The notes under the pieces: model-generated
Told to the model about the DNA's origin: nothing
Database searches by the model: none
Seen by the model: the letters and a program-made list of their open reading frames with translations, nothing else
Program-made: the position numbers and the translations under genes
DNA from: Clostridia bacterium
Lineage (GTDB): Bacteria > Bacillota > Clostridia > Oscillospirales > CAG-272
NCBI GenBank assembly: GCA_017540175.1
Contig: JAFYBN010000008.1
Location: forward strand, 74,030 to 113,569
DNA: 39,540 nucleotides
Direction: 5' to 3'
In this document: one piece after another, positions 1 to 7,797 of the stretch
Layout: each line of letters begins with the position of its first letter
How positions within the stretch are numbered: the stretch's first letter is position 1

Positions 1-200
1 CCGTCCTCCGCGGCTTCTGCGGATTCCTCCGCGTATTCGTATTCCTCGGCTTCACCGTATTCCGCGTTCTCTTCCGTTCCATCCGCTTCTTCGTAATCCG
101 GAGCGCATTCCCCGCCGTCGCAGGCGTATTCTTCCCCATCCGGCGGCGCCGCGTCGGCGTCCGTCTCGTTCCCGTTTCGGAACAGTTCCTGTTCGTCCAT
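1..200 (-). CDS. Acidic hypothetical protein, N-terminal part only
   Basis: I do not recognise this protein. The reading frame starts at ATG (198-200) and stays open to the left edge, giving about 66 residues beginning MDEQELFRNGNETDAD. It is extremely rich in Glu, Asp and Ala, with two cysteines near residues 27 and 32 and no membrane segment. A ribosome binding site (AAGAAAGG) lies 7 nt before the ATG, and a near-consensus promoter lies about 55 bp upstream (256-284). The other minus-strand frame over this stretch is Arg/Gly-rich and looks like a shadow. Acidic low-complexity stretches are common in this genome, so this may be only the disordered head of a larger protein. The start is well supported; the function is unknown. 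Confidence 0.7.
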   Translation of the reverse strand, partial: MDEQELFRNGNETDADAAPPDGEEYACDGGECAPDYEEADGTEENAEYGEAEEYEYAEESAEAAED

Positions 201-255
201 TGGCGTTTCCTTTCTTACGGTTCTGCAGCCGCAAAACCGGATGATACCGAGTATA

Positions 256-284
256 ATTATATCATATGAAAACGGAAAGTGCAA
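256..284 (-). promoter_or_regulatory. Sigma-A promoter for the left-edge acidic gene
   Basis: On the minus strand, TTGCAC (279-284) and TATAAT (256-261) are separated by exactly 17 bp. The predicted start of transcription lies about 45 nt upstream of the ATG at 200. It is back to back with the promoter at 388-416. Confidence 0.85.
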
Positions 285-387
285 GAGCAACTTGTCGGCT
301 ATTCGTGAATTCATCCGAAAAACAGATGTTTCGCGGTTCTTTTTTCTCATCCCTCCGCATCGCAAAGCAATCTTTTCGGAAAACTGC

Positions 388-416
388 TTGACTTTGCGGT
401 CCGATTATGATATCAT
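388..416 (+). promoter_or_regulatory. Sigma-A promoter for the CNNM operon
   Basis: TTGACT (388-393), a 17-bp spacer and TATCAT (411-416) precede the first CNNM gene. The expected transcription start near 423 rules out the upstream TTG codon at 430 as a useful start, because it would leave no room for a ribosome binding site. Confidence 0.85.
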
Positions 417-462
417 GTAATCTGTAATTTTGTATCCGAACGAAGGAGTTGGTTATTTTTTC

Positions 463-1860
463 ATGGACACGGACAGTTGTATATCGACCGTGCTCACGCC
501 CGCGAAGGCGCTTCTCTCCGCTTCCGGAGAGATCCCTCCCCCCGCGTCAAATCCCGTTTTGGGACTGGTACTGCTCTTTGTCTTTTTCGTGATCTGCGGC
601 GCGTATTTCGGAGGAGCGGAAAGCGCTTTCTCCGCCATGAACAAGATCCGCATCAAGGCGAAAGCCGACGACGGGGACCGCCGCGCGAAGAACGCCCTTT
701 ACATCGCGCAGAATTTCGAGCGCGCTCTGACGACGCTTCTCATCGGCAACAACCTGACCCACATTGCGGCGGCGTCGATCGCGACCGTCATCGCGACCCG
801 GCTCTTCGGCGCATCCGACCGGACCACCCTCGTCTGCACGATCGTGACGACCCTCATCGTCTTCCTGTTTTCGGAAATGATCCCGAAGGCATTCGCCAAC
901 GACCGCAGCGAGTCGACTTCCCTTTTCGCGGCAGGCTTTCTGCGCTTTCTCATGAAGGCGCTTGCGCCGCTTTCCGCGTTCTTTCAGTTTATTTCCTCCG
1001 GCTTCACGAAACTCGTTCAGAAGTTCTTCCCGCACGAAGAGGAGCCTTCGATCACGGAGGAGGAATTATACGACATTATCGACACCATCGAGGAAGAGGG
1101 CGTCATGGACGAGGAACAGGGGGATCTCATCAAATCCGCCCTCGACTTCTCCGGCACGCACGCCTCGGACGTGATGACCATGCGGCAGGACATCATCGCG
1201 GTGAACGCCTCGCTTCCGAATGAGGAAACCGTCGCCGTCCTGCGCGAATCCCAGCATTCCCGCCTGCCCGTGTATGAGGGAGACCTCGACCACATCGTCG
1301 GTCTCATTCATATCCGCACCTTTTTCCGGGAATATCTGAAAAACCAAAGCGTCGACATCCGCACCCTGCTCACCCCCGTGTTCCGCGTCAGTCCCACCGC
1401 CATGATCGACGATCTTCTGACGGAAATGCGCCAACACAAATTCTACCTCGCCATCGTCGCGGACGACGAGGGCAAAACCATGGGGCTCGTCACCATCGAG
1501 GACTTTCTCGAAGAGCTCGTCGGGGAGATCTGGGATGAGGACGACGTCGTCGACCGGGACTTCATCAAGCTCGGCGGCAACCGCTTCGAGGTGAGCGCGC
1601 GCATGACGCTGGGCGAGCTGTACAGCCGCCTTTCCCTCCCGCCTCTGACGGAAGAGCAGGCCGGGAAGCCGATCCTCGCCTTCCTGTTCGAGCGCTTCGG
1701 CAAAGTGCCCGCGGAAGAAGACTCCACCCTCTTCGATCACCTTGAGATCACCGTCGAAAAGGTGAGCGAAAAGCGCGTCGATTCCGTGACCGTTCATCTT
1801 CTCACGGACGAGGAGCTCGCACAGCGCCTCGCGGCGGCGACCGAGGAGGCGGAAGAATGA
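463..1860 (+). CDS. CNNM/CorC-family (HlyC-like) membrane protein with CBS domains, copy 1
   Basis: This is a 465-residue integral membrane protein of the hemolysin C/CorC/CNNM family, linked in known members to Mg2+ or other divalent-cation efflux. The order is a DUF21/CNNM transmembrane domain (about residues 25-195, with the GNNLTHIAAAS stretch), a cytosolic CBS pair (about 215-345, including VMTMRQD and the GEIWDEDD block) and a C-terminal CorC_HlyC domain (about 365-450). I chose ATG 463 over the in-frame TTG at 430 because AAGGAG (442-447) lies between them, although its 14-nt spacing is long. Its stop overlaps the start of the next, paralogous gene (ATGA at 1857-1860), so the two are probably translationally coupled and may form a heteromer. 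The substrate cannot be read from the sequence. Confidence 0.9.
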   Translation: MDTDSCISTVLTPAKALLSASGEIPPPASNPVLGLVLLFVFFVICGAYFGGAESAFSAMNKIRIKAKADDGDRRAKNALYIAQNFERALTTLLIGNNLTHIAAASIATVIATRLFGASDRTTLVCTIVTTLIVFLFSEMIPKAFANDRSESTSLFAAGFLRFLMKALAPLSAFFQFISSGFTKLVQKFFPHEEEPSITEEELYDIIDTIEEEGVMDEEQGDLIKSALDFSGTHASDVMTMRQDIIAVNASLPNEETVAVLRESQHSRLPVYEGDLDHIVGLIHIRTFFREYLKNQSVDIRTLLTPVFRVSPTAMIDDLLTEMRQHKFYLAIVADDEGKTMGLVTIEDFLEELVGEIWDEDDVVDRDFIKLGGNRFEVSARMTLGELYSRLSLPPLTEEQAGKPILAFLFERFGKVPAEEDSTLFDHLEITVEKVSEKRVDSVTVHLLTDEELAQRLAAATEEAEE

Positions 1861-3206
1861 GCTATATTCTGATCATCGTTCTGATGGTGATCCTCTCGGC
1901 GTTCTTCTCGGCGTCCGAGATCTCCTTCAACGCCTCGAACAAGATGCGCCTCAAGAAGGCCGCGGACGCCGGAAGCTCTTCCGCCGCGCTCGCGTATAAG
2001 ATCAGCGAGGATTTCACCACCGCGCTTTCCGCCATTCTCATCGGCAACAACCTCGCGAACATCGCCGCCTCGACCGCCGCGACGGTGATCACGATGAACC
2101 TGCTTCTGTCGCTGAAAGCCCTGAACAGCGACGGGATCGCGTCCCTTGTGTCGACTGTCGTCATGACGCTCATCATCCTGATTTTCGGCGAGATCGTGCC
2201 GAAGATCATCGCGAAAAACAACGCGGACGCCGCGGTCCGGCTCTTTGCGTGGCCGACGCGGATTTTGACGTGGATCCTCTTCCCCCTCGTGTGGCTCGTG
2301 ATGCTGCTCGTGCGCCTGCTTTCCTCCCTTTGGGGCAAGGACGACGAGGACGCGCCGACCGTGACGGAGGAGGAGCTTTCCTCCATCATCGAAACGGTTG
2401 AGGAGGAGGGCGTGATCGACGAGGACAAGAGCGAACTGCTCCAGTCCGCGATCGACTTCCGGGATACGACCGTGGAAGAGATCATGACCCCGCGCATCGA
2501 CATGACGGCGTTCGACATCGCGGATTCGCAGGAGGAAATCGAACAGCTTGTGGACGAGAGCCGCTATTCCCGCATCCCGGTCTACGAGGATTCGATCGAC
2601 AACATCATCGGCATTCTCTACCTGAACCACTATTACAAGAAGCTGGCGGAGGTCCCGTCCGGGGAGGCGTTCTCCCTGCGCTCGGTGCTCATGACGCCAT
2701 GCTTCATCCACAAGACCATGCGCCTGCCCGCCGCCCTCTCCCTCCTGCGCGAGAAGAAGACCCACCTCGCGATCGTGGTGGACGAATTCGGCGGAACGCT
2801 CGGGCTCGTGACGATGGAGGACATTCTCGAAGAGCTGGTCGGCGACATCTGGGACGAAACGGACGAGATCGTGCACGACTGCGTGAAAACCGGTGAAAAC
2901 ACCTATGAGGTCACCGGCGACATGAACATCGACGATTTCTTCCACGAGATCGAGTTCGAGCCGAAGGATTTCGAATGCGAATACTCCACCGTGGGCGGCT
3001 GGGCGATCGAAATGCTCGACGCAGACCCCCACGTGGGCGACAGCTTCTCCTTCCGCGACATCCCCCCGGAGGACGAGGAGGACGACGACCCCGAAAACTC
3101 CGAAGCAACCGTGCTCACCGTTGTTGTCACCGGCATGGACGACATGCGCGTTACCAAGCTGACCGTGCTGGTCGAAAGACCGAAGCCCGACGAAGAAGAG
3201 GATTGA
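1857..3206 (+). CDS. CNNM/CorC-family membrane protein with CBS domains, copy 2
   Basis: This 449-residue paralogue of the preceding gene has the same layout: DUF21/CNNM membrane domain (about residues 1-190, with GNNLANIAAS and the conserved FGEIVPK), CBS pair (about 205-330, with EIMTPRIDM and VDEFGGTLGLVTMEDILEEL) and CorC_HlyC domain (about 345-440). It matches the family consensus better than copy 1, which has diverged at VMTMRQD and in its FGEIVPK equivalent (FSEMIPK). The start overlaps the upstream stop by 4 nt. A role in divalent-cation export or homeostasis is expected from the family. The C-terminal end is strongly acidic. Confidence 0.92.
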   Translation: MSYILIIVLMVILSAFFSASEISFNASNKMRLKKAADAGSSSAALAYKISEDFTTALSAILIGNNLANIAASTAATVITMNLLLSLKALNSDGIASLVSTVVMTLIILIFGEIVPKIIAKNNADAAVRLFAWPTRILTWILFPLVWLVMLLVRLLSSLWGKDDEDAPTVTEEELSSIIETVEEEGVIDEDKSELLQSAIDFRDTTVEEIMTPRIDMTAFDIADSQEEIEQLVDESRYSRIPVYEDSIDNIIGILYLNHYYKKLAEVPSGEAFSLRSVLMTPCFIHKTMRLPAALSLLREKKTHLAIVVDEFGGTLGLVTMEDILEELVGDIWDETDEIVHDCVKTGENTYEVTGDMNIDDFFHEIEFEPKDFECEYSTVGGWAIEMLDADPHVGDSFSFRDIPPEDEEDDDPENSEATVLTVVVTGMDDMRVTKLTVLVERPKPDEEED

Positions 3207-3229
3207 GACCGCAGGAAAGGAGTTTTCCG

Positions 3230-3355
3230 ATGACGCACAGAAAGACCCTGAAACACCCCTCGGGAGCCGAGGTGCTGCTCTCCGTTCTGCTCGCCGTCCT
3301 GTTCGGCGCGGCGCGGACCGCTTTCAGGCGTCTCTGCCCGATGCGCCCCGGATAA
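3230..3355 (+). CDS. Possible 41-residue single-span membrane peptide
   Basis: A short frame begins at ATG 3230 after a strong ribosome binding site (AAAGGAG, 7-nt spacing) and ends at TAA 3355. It starts 23 nt after the stop of the second CNNM gene and ends about 75 nt before a probable terminator. The peptide has a basic head (MTHRKTLK), one hydrophobic stretch (about residues 14-28) and a basic tail (RRLCPMRPG), which fits a small single-pass membrane protein. I know of no family. Position, ribosome binding site and hydrophobicity argue for translation; the short length leaves real doubt. Confidence 0.5.
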   Translation: MTHRKTLKHPSGAEVLLSVLLAVLFGAARTAFRRLCPMRPG

Positions 3356-3429
3356 GGAAAGCGTCCGCCGGAGGACGCGGAGTCCGCGGCAGAAGAACAA
3401 GCTGTTTTTTGCGATACCCAGACGGCTTC

Positions 3430-3463
3430 AAGCGCGTCGGACCGAGGTCCGGTCGCGCTTTTT
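3430..3463 (+). terminator. Rho-independent terminator after the CNNM operon
   Basis: The outer stem AAGCGCG/CGCGCTT (3430-3436 with 3454-3460) and inner stem CGGACC/GGTCCG form a GC-rich hairpin followed by TTTTT. It closes the CNNM operon before the ABC-exporter promoter at 3534. Confidence 0.75.
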
Positions 3464-3533
3464 GCATTCGCGTGGCAGGTGCGGGAGTATCCGCGCGAAA
3501 CAGCTAAAATTTCGTTCGATTTTTATAATGGGA

Positions 3534-3562
3534 TTGACTTTGCCGTAATAATTCGGTATAAT
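3534..3562 (+). promoter_or_regulatory. Sigma-A promoter of the ABC exporter gene
   Basis: TTGACT (3534-3539) and TATAAT (3557-3562) are separated by 17 bp. The start codon at 3617 leaves a leader of about 48 nt. Confidence 0.88.
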
Positions 3563-3616
3563 GAACCCGTACACAGTGAACGGAAGACCGGAAAACAGAG
3601 AAAAAGAGGATCTGAC

Positions 3617-5467
3617 ATGCCGAAACAAAAGGAAAGAGACCTGCAGCAGACGCAGAAAAAGAAAAAGACCCCCGGTCTTTTGAAGCGCTTCTTCGCTTAT
3701 TACAAACCCCATAAGATCATGTTCGCCCTCGACATGGGCGCGTCCCTGCTCGTCGCCCTCGTGGGCATCGTCTACCCCATCGTCACGCGCACCATGCTGA
3801 ACGACCTCATCCCGAACCGGCAGTACGTGAGCATCATCGTGTTCGGCACCTGCCTGCTCGCGCTGTACGTCGTTCGGATGCTGCTCAATTTCTTCATCCA
3901 GTATCAGGGACACATGGTCGGCGTGTACATGCAGGCGCAGATGCGGCGGGATATGTTCGAGCACCTCGAAAAGCTCCCGTACAGCTTCTACGACAACCAT
4001 GAGACCGGCAAGATCATGTCCCGCATGACGAACGACCTCATGGACATTTCCGAGCTTGCCCACCACGGTCCGGAAAACATCATCATTTCCTCCATTTCGA
4101 TCATCGTTTCCTTCATCTATCTCTCGACCATCAACATCTGGCTGACGCTCATCATCTTCGCCGCCGTTCCCTTCCTCGTCGTGATTTCGGCGGTTCTGAG
4201 AAAGAAGATGCGCAAGGCGTTCACCGAGACGAGAAAATCCCTCGCCGTCATCAACGCCTCGCTGGAATCCTCCATCGCGGGCATCCGCGTGACCAAGGCG
4301 TACACGAACTCCGAAAAGGAAGCGGAGAAATTCGAAAAGGGCAACGGGGAGTTCATCGCCGCCCGGCGCGATTCCTACAAGGCGATGGGACAGTTCCATT
4401 CGGGAACCTCCTTTGTGACCGATATCTTCAACGTCATCGTCCTGATCGCGGGCGGTCTCTTCCTTTACGCGGGAAAAATCAAATTCGGCGACTACTCCGC
4501 CTTCATCGTGTCGGTGAGCATGTTCATCGGCCCCGTCATGACGCTGATCAATTTCATGGAGCAGTACCAGAATGGCGTGACGGGATTTGAGCGCTTTCTC
4601 GAAATCATGGACACCGATCCGGAGTGTGACGCCCCGGGCGCCGAAGACATCGGCGAGGTGGAAGGGCATATCGAGCTGCGCGATCTGAGCTACCATTACG
4701 ACGTGTACGACGAGGACGGCAATCTGCTTGAGGGCGAGCACGCGCGCGACGTGCTGTCCCATGTGTCGCTCGACATTCCGAAGGGCAAGACCTTCGCGCT
4801 CGTCGGTCCGTCCGGCGGGGGCAAGACCACGATCTGCCACCTGATCCCGCATTTCTATGAGTTCCTCTCGGGCGAGATTTTGATCGACGGGAAGGAGATC
4901 CATCAAATGACGATGGAATCGCTCAGGCGGAACATCGGCATCGTGCAGCAGGACATCTACCTCTTCAACGCGTCGATCAAGGAAAACATCCTCTACGGCA
5001 GGCTGGACGCGACGGACGAGGAGGTCATCGAAGCTGCGAAGCGCGCGAACATCCACGACTACATCATGTCGCTCGAGCACGGCTACGCGACCGAGATCGG
5101 CGAGCGCGGCGTGCGCCTGTCCGGCGGGCAGAAGCAGCGGCTATCCATCGCCCGGGTCTTCCTCAAGAACCCGCCCATCCTGATCCTCGACGAAGCGACC
5201 TCCGCGCTGGACAACACGACGGAGATTCTGATCCAGCAGTCCCTCGACGAGCTCTGCCGCGGCAGGACGACCCTCGTTGTGGCGCACCGTCTCTCCACGA
5301 TCAAGAACGCGGACGAGATCGCCGTGATCGCGAACGGAAAGATCGTCGAACAAGGCTCGCACGACGAGCTGATCGAAAAGAACGGCGTCTACGCCGAGCT
5401 TTACAGCCTCCAGTTCCGCGCGAACACGGGCGAGAGCTACGAAGCGCCGGCGAATCTGACGACCTAA
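3617..5467 (+). CDS. ABC exporter, fused membrane and ATPase domains
   Basis: This 616-residue half-transporter of the MsbA/YknU type would dimerise to export a lipid, peptide or drug. A charged head (MPKQKERD and a KKKKK run) precedes six membrane segments in about residues 30-320 and a nucleotide-binding domain from about 350. Visible motifs are Walker A GPSGGGKTT (about 396), signature LSGGQ (about 501), Walker B ILILDEATS (about 520) and the H-loop histidine (about 556). ATG 3617 has AGAGGA 6 nt upstream; the longer frame from 3479 would start before the promoter. An acidic insertion (DVYDEDGNLLEGEHARD) splits the first strands of the ATPase domain and seems longer than usual. No partner ABC gene is adjacent, so a homodimer is likely. 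The substrate is unknown. Confidence 0.93.
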   Translation: MPKQKERDLQQTQKKKKTPGLLKRFFAYYKPHKIMFALDMGASLLVALVGIVYPIVTRTMLNDLIPNRQYVSIIVFGTCLLALYVVRMLLNFFIQYQGHMVGVYMQAQMRRDMFEHLEKLPYSFYDNHETGKIMSRMTNDLMDISELAHHGPENIIISSISIIVSFIYLSTINIWLTLIIFAAVPFLVVISAVLRKKMRKAFTETRKSLAVINASLESSIAGIRVTKAYTNSEKEAEKFEKGNGEFIAARRDSYKAMGQFHSGTSFVTDIFNVIVLIAGGLFLYAGKIKFGDYSAFIVSVSMFIGPVMTLINFMEQYQNGVTGFERFLEIMDTDPECDAPGAEDIGEVEGHIELRDLSYHYDVYDEDGNLLEGEHARDVLSHVSLDIPKGKTFALVGPSGGGKTTICHLIPHFYEFLSGEILIDGKEIHQMTMESLRRNIGIVQQDIYLFNASIKENILYGRLDATDEEVIEAAKRANIHDYIMSLEHGYATEIGERGVRLSGGQKQRLSIARVFLKNPPILILDEATSALDNTTEILIQQSLDELCRGRTTLVVAHRLSTIKNADEIAVIANGKIVEQGSHDELIEKNGVYAELYSLQFRANTGESYEAPANLTT

Positions 5468-5477
5468 AACCTTCTGC

Positions 5478-5524
5478 CCTGCCCCCGTCCCACCACCATC
5501 GGACAGGCGGCGGGGCTTTCTTCA
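5478..5524 (+). terminator. Possible terminator after the ABC exporter
   Basis: An imperfect CCCCGTCC...GGAC...CGGGG hairpin is followed by CTTTCTTC. The stem contains a 6-nt bulge, so termination may be incomplete and some transcripts may read into the next gene. Confidence 0.4.
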
Positions 5525-5556
5525 TCCCGATCCATCATTTTCAGGGAGGACTTCCG

Positions 5557-7293
5557 ATGCTGCTTCTCGACGTGAACGCCGCACTCAAAGAACTCGGCGG
5601 CGATACCGTTTTGCGGTACGATCTTTACCGCTTTTCCGCGTGTTTCGAGGGACTCTTGAACCGGGAGAAGCCCCGGCTCTTTCTCGAATGGATGAAGCAC
5701 GACCGCTTCTGGCTCGATTACTGCCGCGGACCGGGGAAATTCCTCGAGCACGAGCCGATCGAGCCGCTCTGCTCCTTTCCCGCCCTCTTTGCGCGCGTTT
5801 CGGATTTTATCAGAGAGCGCGGGCTTGTCGTCTGGGACGACCGCGTTCCCTCAACTCTCAACGCCGCGACGACCGTCTGCGGGACGGAAGGCTTCCTCCC
5901 CGTGCGGCGGGACAGCGAAGCGCTCGCGCTGATCCGTGAGATCACGGGAGCCGAGGTGCGGCTCGACCTCTCCGACCGCTTCAACGGACGCGGCACGGTA
6001 TGGGAGACGGACGAGCCTTCGACGGGGAGCCCGAAATGCGACGCGTATCTCTGGGCGCTGCGCCGCGCGATGAAAAATACGGCGGACGATTTGCTCTTCT
6101 TCACGCTCGACGGCGCGAGCTGGGCGGATGAGAGAGCTTATTATCCCGATCTCTCGAACGCCTTCGTGCCGAACATGGACTACGCCGTTGCGAAAAAAGC
6201 CTTCGTATTCGACCTCTTCGCGTTCGGGGACGAGGCGCCATCGGACGAGCCCGGGCAGGTTCCGGGGACGGACCTCGCCATGATGAAGCGCATCCTCCGC
6301 GCACAGTACGATAAAACCGGTGGAGAAAAAATCACGACGGTCTGCGGCTTCAATCCCTGGCACGTGAAATACACGACGCACAAAAACCGGAGCACGCACG
6401 AGCCGGTGGAGGCGGAATGGCGGCTGACCGAAATCTTCTCTGCCTACAACTGCGTCAAGGACGCGGACGCCGCGGGCTACTGCGGACTCGGAAACGCCTC
6501 CGTCTGGCGCTTCTTCCCGCTCAAGGACCGCTATCGCAACCGCAAGCCCCAGCCGCCCGCCGGAGGATACGACCCGAAAAAGATCTATATTCTTTTCTAC
6601 GTCGGCGACTACGACGCCGCGGCGTGGACGGCGCGCTTCATTCCCGAATGGGCGGCGGATCCACTGCTCGGCAAGAATCCCCTGATGTGGTGCTTTGATC
6701 CGAACCTCTCCGACCGCATCCCGATGGCGTTCGATTATGCGTATGAGCACTGCACCGACCGGGATTACTTCGCCGCGGGGGACTCGGGCGCGGGGTACAA
6801 CAATCCGCGCCTGCTCTATCCGCCGCGCATCCACTCCGATTTACCCTCCGGGGCGGAGGCGAACGTGCGGCACAATCTTCCCTATTTCGAGCGGTTCGGC
6901 CTCTCCCACATCGGCTTCGTCATCAACGGGGTCCATCCCCTTGACGAACGGCAGAAAGCCGACCTCGCCCGGTTTGCGAAGGGCGGAGTCGCTTATCTCG
7001 GGGTAGGGGACCGTGCCTCGGTTGTGGACGGCGTTCCCTTCATCCCGCATACGGGCGACATCGGAGCGGAGCACGTCGATCCGGTGAAAGCGGCAAGCAC
7101 GGCGGCGGCGTGGATCCGCGAAGCGGGGGAGAAAAAGCGCTTCCACATCTTCCGCACCATTCTCGTCAGCCCGACCGACCATGACCGCATCCTCACGGAG
7201 CTGAAGCGTCTCGTGCCGGAGGTCGAGCTGCTTGATCCGTTTACCTTCTTTGAGTATCTGAAAACCGCCATAGAGAGCGGGGAGACGTACTGA
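5557..7293 (+). CDS. GxGYxYP-family protein, putative carbohydrate-related
   Basis: This 578-residue protein resembles the GxGYxYP family (N-terminal plus main domain), an uncharacterised group often found near glycoside hydrolases. The diagnostic motif is present as DSGAGYNNP (about residues 409-417), with the final YP replaced by NP. Other conserved-looking parts are FFTLDGASWAD (about 187), FYVGDYDAA (about 347) and HIGFVINGVHPL (about 450). There is no signal peptide, so a cytosolic location is likely, whereas many relatives seem to be exported. The start follows AGGGAGG. It sits alone after the ABC exporter and ends at a strong bidirectional terminator. Enzymatic activity is not established for the family, so I give no reaction. 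Confidence 0.8.
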   Translation: MLLLDVNAALKELGGDTVLRYDLYRFSACFEGLLNREKPRLFLEWMKHDRFWLDYCRGPGKFLEHEPIEPLCSFPALFARVSDFIRERGLVVWDDRVPSTLNAATTVCGTEGFLPVRRDSEALALIREITGAEVRLDLSDRFNGRGTVWETDEPSTGSPKCDAYLWALRRAMKNTADDLLFFTLDGASWADERAYYPDLSNAFVPNMDYAVAKKAFVFDLFAFGDEAPSDEPGQVPGTDLAMMKRILRAQYDKTGGEKITTVCGFNPWHVKYTTHKNRSTHEPVEAEWRLTEIFSAYNCVKDADAAGYCGLGNASVWRFFPLKDRYRNRKPQPPAGGYDPKKIYILFYVGDYDAAAWTARFIPEWAADPLLGKNPLMWCFDPNLSDRIPMAFDYAYEHCTDRDYFAAGDSGAGYNNPRLLYPPRIHSDLPSGAEANVRHNLPYFERFGLSHIGFVINGVHPLDERQKADLARFAKGGVAYLGVGDRASVVDGVPFIPHTGDIGAEHVDPVKAASTAAAWIREAGEKKRFHIFRTILVSPTDHDRILTELKRLVPEVELLDPFTFFEYLKTAIESGETY

Positions 7294-7306
7294 AGTCCGC
7301 GGACGC

Positions 7307-7336
7307 AAAAAAGACTGCCTCGCAGCAGTCTTTTTT
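7307..7336. terminator. Bidirectional terminator between convergent genes
   Basis: A perfect 12-bp stem, AAAAAAGACTGC (7307-7318) with GCAGTCTTTTTT (7325-7336), surrounds a 6-nt loop and has a T run on both strands. It serves the plus-strand GxGYxYP gene and the minus-strand SemiSWEET-like gene. An outer pair of inverted GC-rich sequences (7297-7306 and 7354-7363) flanks it. Confidence 0.95.
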
Positions 7337-7364
7337 GATTCGGTTCAGTCTCCGCGTCCGCGGT

Positions 7365-7697
7365 TCACGCCTCGCTCTTTCCGCTCGCCGCTCTTTCGTT
7401 ATCGAGCTTGCGGTTGCGGAAGTACAGTGCGATGTCGATGCTGATGGCGACGAAATTGAAAATGTAGAAGAAGAAACCGAGGTAGAAGATGAAATCGTGC
7501 GTACCGGGCTGCATCGTCTGGATGATCTTGCGGATGATGCCGAAGGTGTAGCCGATGAGGATGAAGACCTCAAAGAACAGGCTCTTGCCCTTCGCGGTAC
7601 GGGAGATGTAGGATTTGCGGATGGAGATCGGCCAGGAAAGCCCGAAGCACAGAATGGTCAGGGCCTCAAGAAGATCGGTCAACTGCGCGATAGACAT
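7365..7697 (-). CDS. Small three-helix membrane protein, PQ-loop/SemiSWEET-like
   Basis: This protein has 110 residues and three predicted membrane segments (about residues 5-22, 42-62 and 69-92). The first helix carries FGLSWPISIRKSY followed by SRTAKGKSLFFE, the pattern of PQ-loop proteins where helix 1 meets a basic loop (Trp-Pro replaces the usual Pro-Gln). Length and topology fit bacterial SemiSWEET sugar transporters, which work as dimers, but sugar transport is inferred only from architecture. The start has GAGGAG 6 nt upstream and a consensus promoter. It is monocistronic, with its own promoter and terminator. The C-terminus is charged and cytosolic. Confidence 0.75.
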   Translation of the reverse strand: MSIAQLTDLLEALTILCFGLSWPISIRKSYISRTAKGKSLFFEVFILIGYTFGIIRKIIQTMQPGTHDFIFYLGFFFYIFNFVAISIDIALYFRNRKLDNERAASGKSEA

Positions 7698-7726
7698 GGA
7701 AAACTCCTCACATTGATGTTTTGTCC

Positions 7727-7755
7727 ATTATAACACCGGCCCATCCTCTTGTCAA
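7727..7755 (-). promoter_or_regulatory. Consensus sigma-A promoter for the SemiSWEET-like gene
   Basis: On the minus strand a perfect TTGACA (7750-7755) and TATAAT (7727-7732) are 17 bp apart. Transcription would start about 23 nt before the ATG at 7697. Confidence 0.92.
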
Positions 7756-7797
7756 TCGTCTCCGTTCACGAGAATTCGGGCAAGATTCCCCGTTTTT

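Noticed and set aside
430-462. TTG start giving 11 extra residues on the first CNNM protein
   Set aside because: It would lie about 7 nt after the expected transcription start and before the ribosome binding site AAGGAG (442-447).
3428-5080. Long minus-strand open frame opposite the ABC exporter
   Set aside because: It is His/Asp/Val-rich, has no family motif and mirrors a certain ABC gene; high GC content creates such shadows.
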